64,000 bases of DNA from Streptomyces roseoverticillatus (GTDB taxonomy: Bacteria > Actinomycetota > Actinomycetes > Streptomycetales > Streptomycetaceae), in assembly GCF_000719265.1 (NCBI RefSeq), contig NZ_JOFL01000004.1, forward strand, positions 124,001 to 188,000. Reading direction: 5' to 3'. Position numbers and translations under genes: made by a program. The notes under the pieces were generated by a model. That model saw only the letters and a list, made by a program, of their open reading frames with translations, was not told the DNA's origin and made no database searches. Shown piece by piece: positions 1-7,830 of this stretch (the stretch's first letter is position 1; each line of letters starts with the position of its first letter).

Positions 1-2
1 AG

Positions 3-518
3 GAATGGGCGCGGCAGGCGCTCGTCGCGGCCGAGTCCGTCGCCGACGACGTCATCGCCGTGGCGCGGCGCGACGCCAAGCAGCGGCGCGAGGACGCCGC
101 CGCGGCGCTCGCGGAGATGCGCGAGCGGACGGCCGCGGCACTCGCCGAGCAGGAGAAGGACCACGCGGAGCGGTGGGAGACGGCGGGGCGCGAGATCGCC
201 GAGCGCGAGGCCGCGCTCGACACGCGCATCGCCGCGATGGAGGAGTACGCCCGCAACGCCCTGGCGGAGGCGCAGCGCCGCTACGCGGAGGCGGAGGAGG
301 CCGCCCGGCACGGGCAGGAGGACGCGGAGGCGCAGGGCGCCGCTCTCATCGCGCAGGCGCGGGTCCGCGAGGAGCGGGTCGTGCGGGACATGGAGCGCAA
401 CCTCCGCGAGCACGAGGAGCGCCGCGAGGAGCTCCGCGCCCACATGGCCCACGTCCGCCACAGCCTGGCCGCCCTCACGGGCAAGCCGGTGGCGGAGGAC
501 CTGGGGGCGGGGGACTGA
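3..518 (+). CDS. Coiled-coil protein, C-terminal part (5' end outside the window)
   Basis: The reading frame is open from the first bases of the window and ends at TGA 516-518, so about 171 C-terminal residues are visible. A GTG at 60 lies inside the open frame and is probably not the start. The visible part is almost entirely Ala/Glu/Arg-rich helix with heptad-like spacing (for example EIAEREAALDTRIAAMEEYA). There is no membrane segment or enzyme motif, and a short Gly/Asp tail (EDLGAGD) ends the protein. Streptomyces encode several long coiled-coil proteins of this kind, some labelled cellulose-binding protein or related to cytoskeletal Scy/FilP proteins. That assignment is inference from composition only. 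The gene converges on the transglycosylase gene across a repeat-filled gap. Confidence 0.7.
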   Translation, partial: EWARQALVAAESVADDVIAVARRDAKQRREDAAAALAEMRERTAAALAEQEKDHAERWETAGREIAEREAALDTRIAAMEEYARNALAEAQRRYAEAEEAARHGQEDAEAQGAALIAQARVREERVVRDMERNLREHEERREELRAHMAHVRHSLAALTGKPVAEDLGAGD

Positions 519-540
519 GTCCCCGCCCCGGACAGCCGGT

Positions 541-850
541 CATGGGGCCTCGCCCCTTGAGACCTCGCCGCCGGTGGAGGGGGCGGGCGCGCCGGGCCTG
601 CCCGCCTTGGACGGGGCTGGTCAAGGGGCCTCGCCCCTTGAATCCGCCGCCGCGGCGAGCAGCCACGATGGTGGATTTCGGCGGTGCCGTACGGGCTCAG
701 GCGGGTCCGGCACCGCCGATTGCCGCCGCTGTGGCCGATCGCCGTCGCGGCGGTCTCAAGGAAGCGGCTTCCTTGAGACCCTCCCGCCGCCGGGGCTGAT
801 CTCCCCCAGCTACCGCTGGGAGGTGCCCCCAGTCGCGGCGGGAGGGTCTG
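541..850. repeat. Large imperfect inverted-repeat element (copy A) between convergent genes
   Basis: No gene is seen in this 310-bp stretch. It holds two GGGGCCTCGCCCC-type hairpins (about 544-561 and 621-641). A long inverted repeat follows, with left arm 641-666 starting AATCCGCCGC and right arm about 731-756 containing GTGGCCGATCGCCGTCGC. Inner GGCGGTGCC/GGCACCGCC arms and another hairpin (TCAAGGAAGCGGCTTCCTTGA, about 756-776) complete it. A CTCCCCCAGCTACCGCTGGG motif at 801-820 recurs at 36736. Related copies lie at 18597-18690, 36706-36925 and 39541-39850. The hairpins may end transcription of both flanking convergent genes, but there is no T-tract. Confidence 0.7.
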
Positions 851-2638
851 CTACGCGGCAGGCGTTGGCTTCGTCGACGGTGTCGTCGGCGGGGGCGCCG
901 TGGGGGCCTTCACCAGCAGGCGGAGGGACAGGACCTTGCCGTCCCCCGTCGTCACGGTCAGCAGGTACTCGCCGGAGTGCCCGTCCGTCAGCAGCTGCGG
1001 GAGCGTCAGGACGCCGTCCTTGTCCGTCGTCCCGGCTTCCAGCCGCCACGTCCGCTTGCCGTCGGGTCCCTTGAAGCAGGGGCCCTCCTTGGCGGCGGGG
1101 GTCGTGCCGTCGAGCTTCGTGATCTTCGCGGTGACGGCCGAGCCGATGACGTCCTTGCCGTCCTTCGCCAGCACCTTGACCGTGATCCGGTCGGCGAACG
1201 CGCCGTTGGGGTCGGCCTTCAGGTCCGGCTCGCCGACGACGATGACCTTCTCCGCCGCCCGCACGGACACCGTGCCCGTGAACTCCACGGCCGGCACGTC
1301 ACGTTCGCGTCCGGCGACCGTCGCCGCCACCTTGACCTTGCCGATCTTGAGCCCGGCCACGACAGGCGGCGCCGTGGCCGTACCGTCCTTGCCCGTCGTG
1401 ACGGTCAGCTCCGTGGAGGCGTCCGCGAACGCGGCCCCGTCGCCGCTCACCACGAACCGTACGGGCGCTCCCGCCATCGGCTTCCCGGACTTGTCCTTGA
1501 CCAGGACCCGCGCCCGCTCCTTGAACGTCTCGCCGGCGGTCGTCTCCCAGGTCTTGCCGTCGCCGACCCGCTCCAGACGGCTCGCCTGTGTGGGCGGAGT
1601 GGGCGGAGTGGGCTTGTGCGGCTCTTCCGGCTTGGTCGGGGGCTTGGCCGGCGGCGTCGAAGGCTTGTTGCCGGGATCCGCCGGAGTGGGCTTGCCGGAC
1701 GACGGCGGCACGGGCTTCGAAGGCTGAGGCTTCGTCGAGGGGGCGTTCCCCGAAGGGGCGTTGCCCGACGGCATGTTGCCCGACGGTACGTTGCGCGAAG
1801 GCGCGTTCCCGGACGGCGTGTTGCCCGACGGCACCCCCGTACGGTCCGGCAGCGAGGGAACGTTGCCCTGCTGGTACGCGCGCATCCACTCCGTGACGGC
1901 GTTCACGTACGACCGCGAATTGTTGTAGCTGAGGATCGCCCGGTCGAGGTCCTCGGCCCGGTTCATGTCCTTGCCGCCCGCGCACAAGTACTTGGCGGTG
2001 CCGAGCGCGGCGTCGTAGATGTTGTTGGGGTTCTTCACCCCGTCGCCGTTGCCGTCGGCGCCGTACTGCGCCCATGTGGAGGGCAGGAACTGCGTGGGGC
2101 CGACGGCCTTGTCGTAGACGGTGTCGCCGTCCCACAGCCCCTGGTCGGTGTCCTTGACGGTGGCGAAGCCGTTGCCGTCCAGCTGCGGGCCGAGGATCGG
2201 CTTGTCGGTCGTGCCGTCGGCGGTCATGCGCGCGCCGTTGTACGTGGCGTGCTGCGTCTCCACCTGGCCGATGCCGGCTATGAGCTCCCACGGCATGTGG
2301 CAGCCCGGCATGTCGGCGGCGGCGCGCTGCGCGGCCTTGCGGTAGGCGTCCAGGGCCGTCGCGGGGATGCCCGTAGCGGCGTCCTTGGTGTCCTCCTTGC
2401 CGGGGCCGGAGGCGCCGGGCAGGCCGGGGCGGCCGTTCGGTCTGAGGTCGGGCAGCGTGAGGTTGGGGGTGCCGTGCGGCATCCCCTGGGGGTTCTTCGG
2501 GTCCTTCGCGGGGTCGTCCGCATCCGCCGTGTTGTGCGGGGGACCGGCGCCGACCGCGGCCGTCAGGCTGGCCACGAGCAGGGCCGTGCACAGACCCTGC
2601 CGGGAGACACTGGCAGCGCGCGTAGGGAGTATCTTCAC
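851..2638 (-). CDS. Secreted lytic murein transglycosylase with C-terminal Ig-like domains
   Basis: The product is 595 residues, starting at GTG 2638 behind GAAGGAAG; upstream in-frame codons lack an RBS. A signal peptide (hydrophobic LCTALLVASLTAAVGAG) is followed by a Pro-rich linker. A transglycosylase-like domain follows at about 95-265, with GIGQVETQHATYNG carrying the likely catalytic Glu, then VGPTQFLPSTWAQYG and ILSYNNS. Next come PSGN-x-P degenerate repeats, Pro/Lys/Thr spacers and two beta-rich Ig-like modules (one with AGAPVRFVVSGDGAAF). The family cleaves the glycan strand of peptidoglycan to leave 1,6-anhydro ends. The Ig-like modules and repeats suggest a wall-spanning stalk (inference). 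The gene is probably monocistronic, with its 5' side facing the divergent ABC exporter. Confidence 0.85.
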   Translation of the reverse strand: MKILPTRAASVSRQGLCTALLVASLTAAVGAGPPHNTADADDPAKDPKNPQGMPHGTPNLTLPDLRPNGRPGLPGASGPGKEDTKDAATGIPATALDAYRKAAQRAAADMPGCHMPWELIAGIGQVETQHATYNGARMTADGTTDKPILGPQLDGNGFATVKDTDQGLWDGDTVYDKAVGPTQFLPSTWAQYGADGNGDGVKNPNNIYDAALGTAKYLCAGGKDMNRAEDLDRAILSYNNSRSYVNAVTEWMRAYQQGNVPSLPDRTGVPSGNTPSGNAPSRNVPSGNMPSGNAPSGNAPSTKPQPSKPVPPSSGKPTPADPGNKPSTPPAKPPTKPEEPHKPTPPTPPTQASRLERVGDGKTWETTAGETFKERARVLVKDKSGKPMAGAPVRFVVSGDGAAFADASTELTVTTGKDGTATAPPVVAGLKIGKVKVAATVAGRERDVPAVEFTGTVSVRAAEKVIVVGEPDLKADPNGAFADRITVKVLAKDGKDVIGSAVTAKITKLDGTTPAAKEGPCFKGPDGKRTWRLEAGTTDKDGVLTLPQLLTDGHSGEYLLTVTTGDGKVLSLRLLVKAPTAPPPTTPSTKPTPAA

Positions 2639-3270
2639 GATGCTGCTTCCTTCGGAGACCTGCGGCCTGTGCGAAGGGGTGCACGACGTCCCCCCTCGAC
2701 CATGACACCGAACACTAATTCCCTGTGGCCTCAATTGTCTTGCCCGGTGGCCGCCTTCACGTATTATTCGCCCTTCGTTCCCCGGCAACTCCTTCCTCTT
2801 TGACCGTTTCCTGTTATTTGTCTGTGGCGGATTCGGTGCGCCTGGAAGGGAGTCCCGGGGCGTTCGGTTCCAGCAGCGGGACCCGGCAGTGCCGGACGGC
2901 CCCACCCGTCCCGTCCGTCCCGCCCCGAGATCGTTTCCCCTGGCACGCATCCGCCCGCCAGGGGCGTGTTTGCGCCTGACGTAACGGCAGGGTGCAGACT
3001 CGGGCCCCGGCGAACCCCGAGACCGGCGGGTCCGCCGGCCACGCAACCCCTAAGGGTCGTTCCTGGCTTTCTCCTGCTCGTACCGGCCGCCCGGTTCGTA
3101 CCGCAGGGGGAGGAGCGGGCGCGACCCGCTGCCTAGCCTTTTTGATGTCGGCCGGAGAGGCGCTGGTGGGGCTAGCCCCACCTCGGATACACGGACGAGC
3201 ACCATCGCCCCGGCCCCCGCACCCGGGCAGGCTGTGGACCGCACCGCAATGAGCACCTAGGAGATTTACC
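2639..3270. promoter_or_regulatory. Divergent promoter region with an 18-bp palindrome
   Basis: This 630-bp gap between the transglycosylase (leftward) and the ABC exporter (rightward) shows no convincing gene. A perfect palindrome, GGTGGGGCTAGCCCCACC, lies at 3165-3182 about 90 bp before the ABC start, just after a TAGCCT (3134-3139) that could be a -10 box. The palindrome could be an operator or a short hairpin in the leader. The part nearest the transglycosylase is AT-richer (about 2710-2830) and probably holds its promoter. I found no riboswitch signature here on either strand. Confidence 0.4.
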
Positions 3271-4059
3271 GTGACAACGGCTGTATCGATTCCCAAGACC
3301 GGGGGCAGTGGAGGGCGTACGGCCGTCGCCGCGAGGGCCCGCCAGGTCGTCAAGGCCTACGGGGCCGGCGAGACCCGCGTGACCGCCCTCGACCACGTGG
3401 ACGTGGACATCGCCCGCGGGCAGTTCACCGCCATCATGGGCCCCTCCGGCTCCGGCAAGTCGACCCTGATGCACTGCCTGGCCGGCCTGGACACCGTCAC
3501 GTCCGGGGAGATCTTCATCGACGAGACCGAGATAACCGGCCTCAAGGACAAGAAGCTCACCCGGCTCCGCCGCGACCGCATCGGCTTCATCTTCCAGGCG
3601 TTCAACCTGCTCCCGACGCTCAACGCGATCGAGAACATCACGCTCCCCATGGACATTGCCGGCCGCAAGCCGGACAAGGCCTGGCTGGACCGCGTCGTGG
3701 AGACCGTCGGCCTCGCCGGCCGCCTCAAGCACCGGCCGAACCAGCTCTCCGGCGGCCAGCAGCAGCGCGTCGCCGTGGCCCGCGCCCTCGCCGCCCGCCC
3801 CGAGATCATCTTCGGTGACGAGCCGACCGGAAACCTCGACTCGCGCGCCGGCGCCGAGGTCCTCGGCTTCCTGCGCCAGTCCGTGGACGAGCTGGGCCAG
3901 ACCATCGTCATGGTCACCCACGACCCCGTGGCCGCCTCCTACGCCGACCGCGTGCTCTACCTGGCCGACGGCCGGATCGTCGACGAGATGCACAGCCCGA
4001 CCGCCGACGCGGTCCTCGAGCGCATGAAGAACTTCGACGCCCGTGGACGGGTGTCGTGA
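3271..4059 (+). CDS. ABC transporter ATP-binding protein, MacB/LolD type
   Basis: The product is 262 residues, starting at GTG 3271 behind TAGGAG. Walker A GPSGSGKST is at residues 57-65, the Q-loop is in IFQAFNLLPTL, the signature is LSGGQQQR, Walker B is IIFGDEPTG and the switch His is in VMVTHDP. All catalytic elements are intact. The roughly 20-residue N-terminal tail is extra relative to the core. The gene overlaps the downstream permease by 4 bp (GTGA), indicating translational coupling. The family powers mechanotransmission or export by MacB/FtsX-type permeases; the substrate is unknown. It is a close paralog of the ATPase at 33579-34361, sharing long near-identical runs such as IMGPSGSGKSTLMHC. 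Confidence 0.93.
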   Translation: MTTAVSIPKTGGSGGRTAVAARARQVVKAYGAGETRVTALDHVDVDIARGQFTAIMGPSGSGKSTLMHCLAGLDTVTSGEIFIDETEITGLKDKKLTRLRRDRIGFIFQAFNLLPTLNAIENITLPMDIAGRKPDKAWLDRVVETVGLAGRLKHRPNQLSGGQQQRVAVARALAARPEIIFGDEPTGNLDSRAGAEVLGFLRQSVDELGQTIVMVTHDPVAASYADRVLYLADGRIVDEMHSPTADAVLERMKNFDARGRVS

Positions 4060-6629
4060 CCGTCCTCAAGACCTCGATGCGCAACTTCCTCGCGCACAAG
4101 GGCCGCATGGCGCTCTCCGCCGTCGCGGTCCTGCTGTCGGTGGCGTTCGTGTGCGGCACGCTCGTCTTCACCGACACCATGAACGCCACGTTCGACAAGC
4201 TCTTCGCGAACACCGCCTCCGACGTCTCCGTCGCCCCCAAGAAGGACGACGACGCCCAGGAGACCGGCAAGCCGCAGGCCCTGCCCGCCGCCCTGCAGGG
4301 GAAGCTGGCGAAGGTCGACGGGGTCGCCAAGGTCGAGCCGCACGTCACCAGCATGCAGCTGACCGTCGTGAACGGGAAGAACAAGAGCCTCAGCCCCACC
4401 TCCGGCGCCCCCACCGTGGGCACCAACTGGGACGAGAGCCAGAAGAAGTCCGTCGAGATCACCAGCGGCCATGCCCCGCACGGCCCGGCCGAGGCCGTCC
4501 TCGACTCCGACACCGCCGACAAGCACGGCGTGAAGACGGGCGACAAGCTCCGCGTCATCGCCGTCCCCGGCGACTTCACGGTGAGCGTCGTCGGCATCGC
4601 CACGTACAAGACCACCAACCCCGGCGCGGCCCTCCTCTACTTCGACACCGCGACCGCGCAGGCGAAGCTGCTCGGCAGCGCGGACGCCTTCAGCAGCTAC
4701 GGGCTGACCGCCGCCTCCGGCGTCAGCAACGAGCAGCTCAAGGAGCGCGTCACCACCGTCCTCGGCTCCTCCGCGGGCGACTACGCGGTGCGGACCGCCG
4801 CCGAGTCCAAGGAGGAGAACAAGAAGGACGTCGGCTCCTTCCTCGACGTCATGAAGTACGCGCTGCTGGGCTTCGCCGGCATCGCCGTCCTCGTGGGCAT
4901 CTTCCTCATCGTCAACACCTTCTCCATGCTGGTCGCCCAGCGCACCCGCGAGATCGGCCTGATGCGCGCCATCGGCTCCAGCCGGCGGCAGGTCCTCCGG
5001 TCGGTGCTGACCGAGGCGCTGCTGCTCGGCGTCGTCGGCTCGGTGCTCGGCATCGGCGGCGGCATCGCCCTCGCCGTGGGGCTGATGGAGCTCATGGGCT
5101 CCATGGGCATGAAGCTCGACCTGGGCGAGCTCACGATCAAGGCCTCGACACCGGTCGTGGGCCTGGCCATCGGCGTGATCGTCACCGTCCTGGCCGCCCT
5201 CCTGCCCGCCTTCAAGGCCACCCGCATCTCCCCGATGTCCGCCCTGCGCGACGCCGGCACCCCGGCGGACGGCAAGGCCGGCAAGGTGCGCGCCACGATC
5301 GGCGTGCTGCTCACCGCCCTGGGCGGGCTCGCGCTGGCCGCCGCCGCCAAGGCGGACGACGCCAAGGCCGGCTCGGGCATGCTCGGCCTCGGCGTCTTCC
5401 TGACCCTCGTCGGCTTCATCGTCGTCGGACCGCTGCTCGCCGGCTTCGTCGTCCGCGTGCTCAGCGCGATCGTGCTGCGGGTCTTCGGCCCCGTCGGCCG
5501 CCTCGCCGAGCGCAACGCGCTGCGCAACCCGCGGCGCACCGGCGCCACCGCCTCCGCGCTGATGATCGGCCTCGCGCTGGTCGCCGCGCTGTCGGTGGTC
5601 GGCTCCTCGATGGTCGCCTCGGCCACGGACCAGCTCGACAAGTCGGTGGGCGCGGACTTCATCATCCAGTCCGAGAACCAGCAGCCGCTGAGCCCGGCCG
5701 CGGTCAAGGCGGTCAAGGGCGCCGGCCACGTCGAGCACGTCACGGAATACACGATCGTCAACGCGAAGATCACCACCCCGGACGGCAAGACCGCCACCAA
5801 GCGGCTCTCCGCCGTCACCCCCACCTACGCCGACGACGTGCGCGCCGAGACCGTCAAGGGCAAGCTCAAGGACGCCTACGCCAAGGACGCCATGTCCGTG
5901 CCGGAGGGCTTCGCCAAGGACAACGGCGTCAAGCTCGGCGACCGGCTCAAGGTCGCCATGACCGGCGGCCGCACGGCCGAGCTGACGGTCAACGCCATCA
6001 CCTCGGACGACACCAGCATCGACCAGGGCGCGATGTACACCAACATCGCCACCGCGCGGAACTACCTCCCGGCCGACAAGATGCCGCTGGACTTCATGCT
6101 CCTCGCCAAGGCCGCCGACGGGCAGACGAAGGAGGCCGCGGCCGCCCTCAAGGCGTCCGTCGAGCAGTACCCGCAGATCAAGGTCCGCGACCAGTCCGAC
6201 TACAAGAAGCTCATCCAGGACCAGGTCGGCCAGCTCCTGAACATGATCTACGGCCTGCTCGCCCTCGCGATCATCGTCGCCGTCCTGGGCGTCGTGAACA
6301 CCCTCGCCCTGTCGGTCGTCGAGCGCACCCGGGAGATCGGCCTCCTGCGGGCCATCGGCCTCTCGCGCCGCCAGATGCGCCGCATGATCCGCCTGGAGTC
6401 GGTCGTCATCGCCCTCTTCGGCGCCCTTCTCGGCCTCGGCCTCGGCATGGCCTGGGGCACCACGTCCCAGAAGCTCCTGGCCCTCCAGGGCCTCGGCGTC
6501 CTGGACATCCCCTGGCCGACGATCACCGCGGTCTTCCTCGGCTCGGCGGTGGTGGGCCTGCTCGCCGCGCTCGTCCCGGCGTTCCGGGCGGGCCGGATGA
6601 ACGTCCTGAACGCCATCGCCACGGACTAG
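4056..6629 (+). CDS. MacB/FtsX-type ABC transporter permease
   Basis: The product is 857 residues, starting at GTG 4056 inside the stop of the ATPase gene. The first membrane helix near residue 20 (MALSAVAVLLSVAFVCGTLVF) is followed by a large extracytoplasmic MacB-like periplasmic core. A block of three FtsX-type helices follows (ALLGFAGIAVLVGIFLIVNTF, then QRTREIGLMRAIGSSRRQV). A second NPRRTGATASALMIGLAL helix, a second extracytoplasmic domain and a second FtsX block (VVERTREIGLLRAIGLSRRQ) complete it. The internal duplication is typical of actinobacterial two-FtsX permeases. The substrate is unknown. It is a paralog of the protein at 30988-33507. A strong bidirectional terminator follows. 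Confidence 0.92.
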   Translation: MTVLKTSMRNFLAHKGRMALSAVAVLLSVAFVCGTLVFTDTMNATFDKLFANTASDVSVAPKKDDDAQETGKPQALPAALQGKLAKVDGVAKVEPHVTSMQLTVVNGKNKSLSPTSGAPTVGTNWDESQKKSVEITSGHAPHGPAEAVLDSDTADKHGVKTGDKLRVIAVPGDFTVSVVGIATYKTTNPGAALLYFDTATAQAKLLGSADAFSSYGLTAASGVSNEQLKERVTTVLGSSAGDYAVRTAAESKEENKKDVGSFLDVMKYALLGFAGIAVLVGIFLIVNTFSMLVAQRTREIGLMRAIGSSRRQVLRSVLTEALLLGVVGSVLGIGGGIALAVGLMELMGSMGMKLDLGELTIKASTPVVGLAIGVIVTVLAALLPAFKATRISPMSALRDAGTPADGKAGKVRATIGVLLTALGGLALAAAAKADDAKAGSGMLGLGVFLTLVGFIVVGPLLAGFVVRVLSAIVLRVFGPVGRLAERNALRNPRRTGATASALMIGLALVAALSVVGSSMVASATDQLDKSVGADFIIQSENQQPLSPAAVKAVKGAGHVEHVTEYTIVNAKITTPDGKTATKRLSAVTPTYADDVRAETVKGKLKDAYAKDAMSVPEGFAKDNGVKLGDRLKVAMTGGRTAELTVNAITSDDTSIDQGAMYTNIATARNYLPADKMPLDFMLLAKAADGQTKEAAAALKASVEQYPQIKVRDQSDYKKLIQDQVGQLLNMIYGLLALAIIVAVLGVVNTLALSVVERTREIGLLRAIGLSRRQMRRMIRLESVVIALFGALLGLGLGMAWGTTSQKLLALQGLGVLDIPWPTITAVFLGSAVVGLLAALVPAFRAGRMNVLNAIATD

Positions 6630-6692
6630 CAGGCTGCTGCCCCTGCGAGGGGGCCGGTGCACGGGTTCTCGACCCGCCCCGGCCCCCGAACC

Positions 6693-6743
6693 AGGCCCGG
6701 CCCGGACGCGCCACGGGGGTGCGAGTCCGGGCCGGGCCTTTTA
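6693..6743. terminator. Bidirectional intrinsic terminator
   Basis: A perfect 15-bp inverted repeat (AGGCCCGGCCCGGAC 6693-6707, GTCCGGGCCGGGCCT 6725-6739) with a 17-nt loop is followed by TTT on the plus strand. It lies between the convergent permease and SseB-family genes and can serve both. Confidence 0.85.
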
Positions 6744-6760
6744 CCTGTCTTCTGTTGCTG

Positions 6761-7465
6761 TCAGGCGACGTAGAAAGGCTCGACGTTGTCCGTCATCCAC
6801 ACCGACGTCCGGTCCTTCGCATTTCCGAGGAAGACCGTGTCCACGGTGAAGGGCACCGGCTCCTCCGAGACGGCCTGCGAAACGGCTGCGAGTACGGCGT
6901 CACGCGATTCCCCGGCCGCGCCGTGGACCGTCACGCCGATCAGCAGCCCGGGGTGCTGGTTCCCCACCTGAACCAGAGCCCGCCTGGCGGACGAAACCGC
7001 GGGAACCGCGCCGAAGGCACGACGCAGCGCCGCGAGCAGCGCCTCGGGCTCTTCCGCAGGCTCCCCGAGCCGGATGCTCTCGCCGGGCTGCACGGTCCTC
7101 CGGTTTCCTCGTACGGTCTGGACACCGGCGGCGTGAATGGGCAGCCCGACGTCGCCGCCGGGGTTGAGCGCAAGTCCGAGCTCCTGCGGCAGTGAGTTGA
7201 TCAGCTCCCGAGCACCCATCACCGCGTGCGCCACGTCGCCCGCGTTCTGCTTGAGCTGCTCCACGGAGGTGTAAACGGCGACATGCGGCTGACCGTCGAT
7301 CGAAACGATCGGCAGGCGTGTTCCCTGTCCTTGGTCGCCGCCGGGGGTTTCCGGGAGAGGCATCCACAGTTCAGCCGTGGCGAGTGCCTTCAGAATGTCC
7401 TCAGCGGGAATCGAGCCGGCTTTTGCCGCGGCCAGTGTCTCTTCCAGCCTGTTGGCGGGGAACAT
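6761..7465 (-). CDS. SseB-family protein (enhanced serine sensitivity-like)
   Basis: The product is 234 residues, starting at ATG 7465. The N-terminal half resembles the SseB N-terminal domain (NRLEETLAAAKAGSIPAEDI, LWMPLPE, DGQPHVAVYTSVEQL) and the second half its C-terminal domain, ending in VFLGNAKDRTSVWMTDNVEPFYVA. There is no signal peptide or membrane segment, so the protein is probably cytosolic. In E. coli the name comes from a serine-sensitivity phenotype, and the biochemical role is unclear. Here it is the third gene of a leftward operon behind the putative toxin and immunity genes, with a 35-bp gap. It may be an accessory or second immunity factor; that is inference from position. 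Confidence 0.75.
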   Translation of the reverse strand: MFPANRLEETLAAAKAGSIPAEDILKALATAELWMPLPETPGGDQGQGTRLPIVSIDGQPHVAVYTSVEQLKQNAGDVAHAVMGARELINSLPQELGLALNPGGDVGLPIHAAGVQTVRGNRRTVQPGESIRLGEPAEEPEALLAALRRAFGAVPAVSSARRALVQVGNQHPGLLIGVTVHGAAGESRDAVLAAVSQAVSEEPVPFTVDTVFLGNAKDRTSVWMTDNVEPFYVA

Positions 7466-7500
7466 TTACGGGAACTCCGGTTCGTTCTTGGTTTGGTTGA

Positions 7501-7830
7501 TCATGAATCATGAATCATTGAACTGAGCTCGCTCACCAATTCGCTGAATCGCTGATTTTCGGCCGCCATCTGCTTCGGGTCGTCATGGTGGATATAGAAT
7601 TCGGAGAAGCCGCCACGCGGCGCCCCGTAAAGAAGCTTGAAACCATAGGCGGCATCCGCCAGTGCCGTCTCGGCATCACTCTCCGGGTCGGCAAGGACGT
7701 CGCGGATATCCAAAAGTATCAAGTAGTAGGGGGCGGAGCTTCGGCGGCCTTGCTTGTGTATGATCTCCGCGACTTGGGTGACGAGGGTGGTGGCCCGCCG
7801 GCGGCGCGACTCGGGTGTGCGTAGCGTCAT
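7501..7830 (-). CDS. Small protein, putative immunity partner of the upstream toxin-like gene
   Basis: I do not recognise a family. I place the start at ATG 7830 because it overlaps the TGA of the upstream gene as ATGA and has a GGAG-containing leader. A longer form from 7875 is possible but less likely. The product is 109 residues, soluble and mostly helical: a basic N-terminus (ESRRRRATTLVTQVAEIIHK), YYLILLDIRDVLADPESDAE, then LYGAPRGGFSEFYIHHDDPK and a C-terminal helix. Translational coupling to the toxin-like gene, small size and lower GC than its neighbours are what is expected of an immunity gene. The DNA at its 3' end has tandem ATGAATC repeats. The function is inference. Confidence 0.6.
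   Translation of the reverse strand: MTLRTPESRRRRATTLVTQVAEIIHKQGRRSSAPYYLILLDIRDVLADPESDAETALADAAYGFKLLYGAPRGGFSEFYIHHDDPKQMAAENQRFSELVSELSSMIHDS

Noticed and set aside
1740..1860. Short repeated DNA units (GTTGCCCGACGGC-like) inside the transglycosylase gene, resembling a small repeat array
   Set aside because: They are in-frame codons for the PSGN-x-P protein linker with no constant spacers; not a CRISPR array.
2639..3060. Possible second ydaO-type riboswitch upstream of the transglycosylase
   Set aside because: A few GAATCC-like strings exist on the minus strand but the ordered core blocks seen at 22990-23206 are absent.
3957..6662. Very long open frame antisense to the first permease (and similar ones elsewhere, such as opposite mfd)
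   Set aside because: His/Asp/Gly/Arg-biased translation is the standard shadow of high-GC coding DNA; the sense genes have full domain matches.
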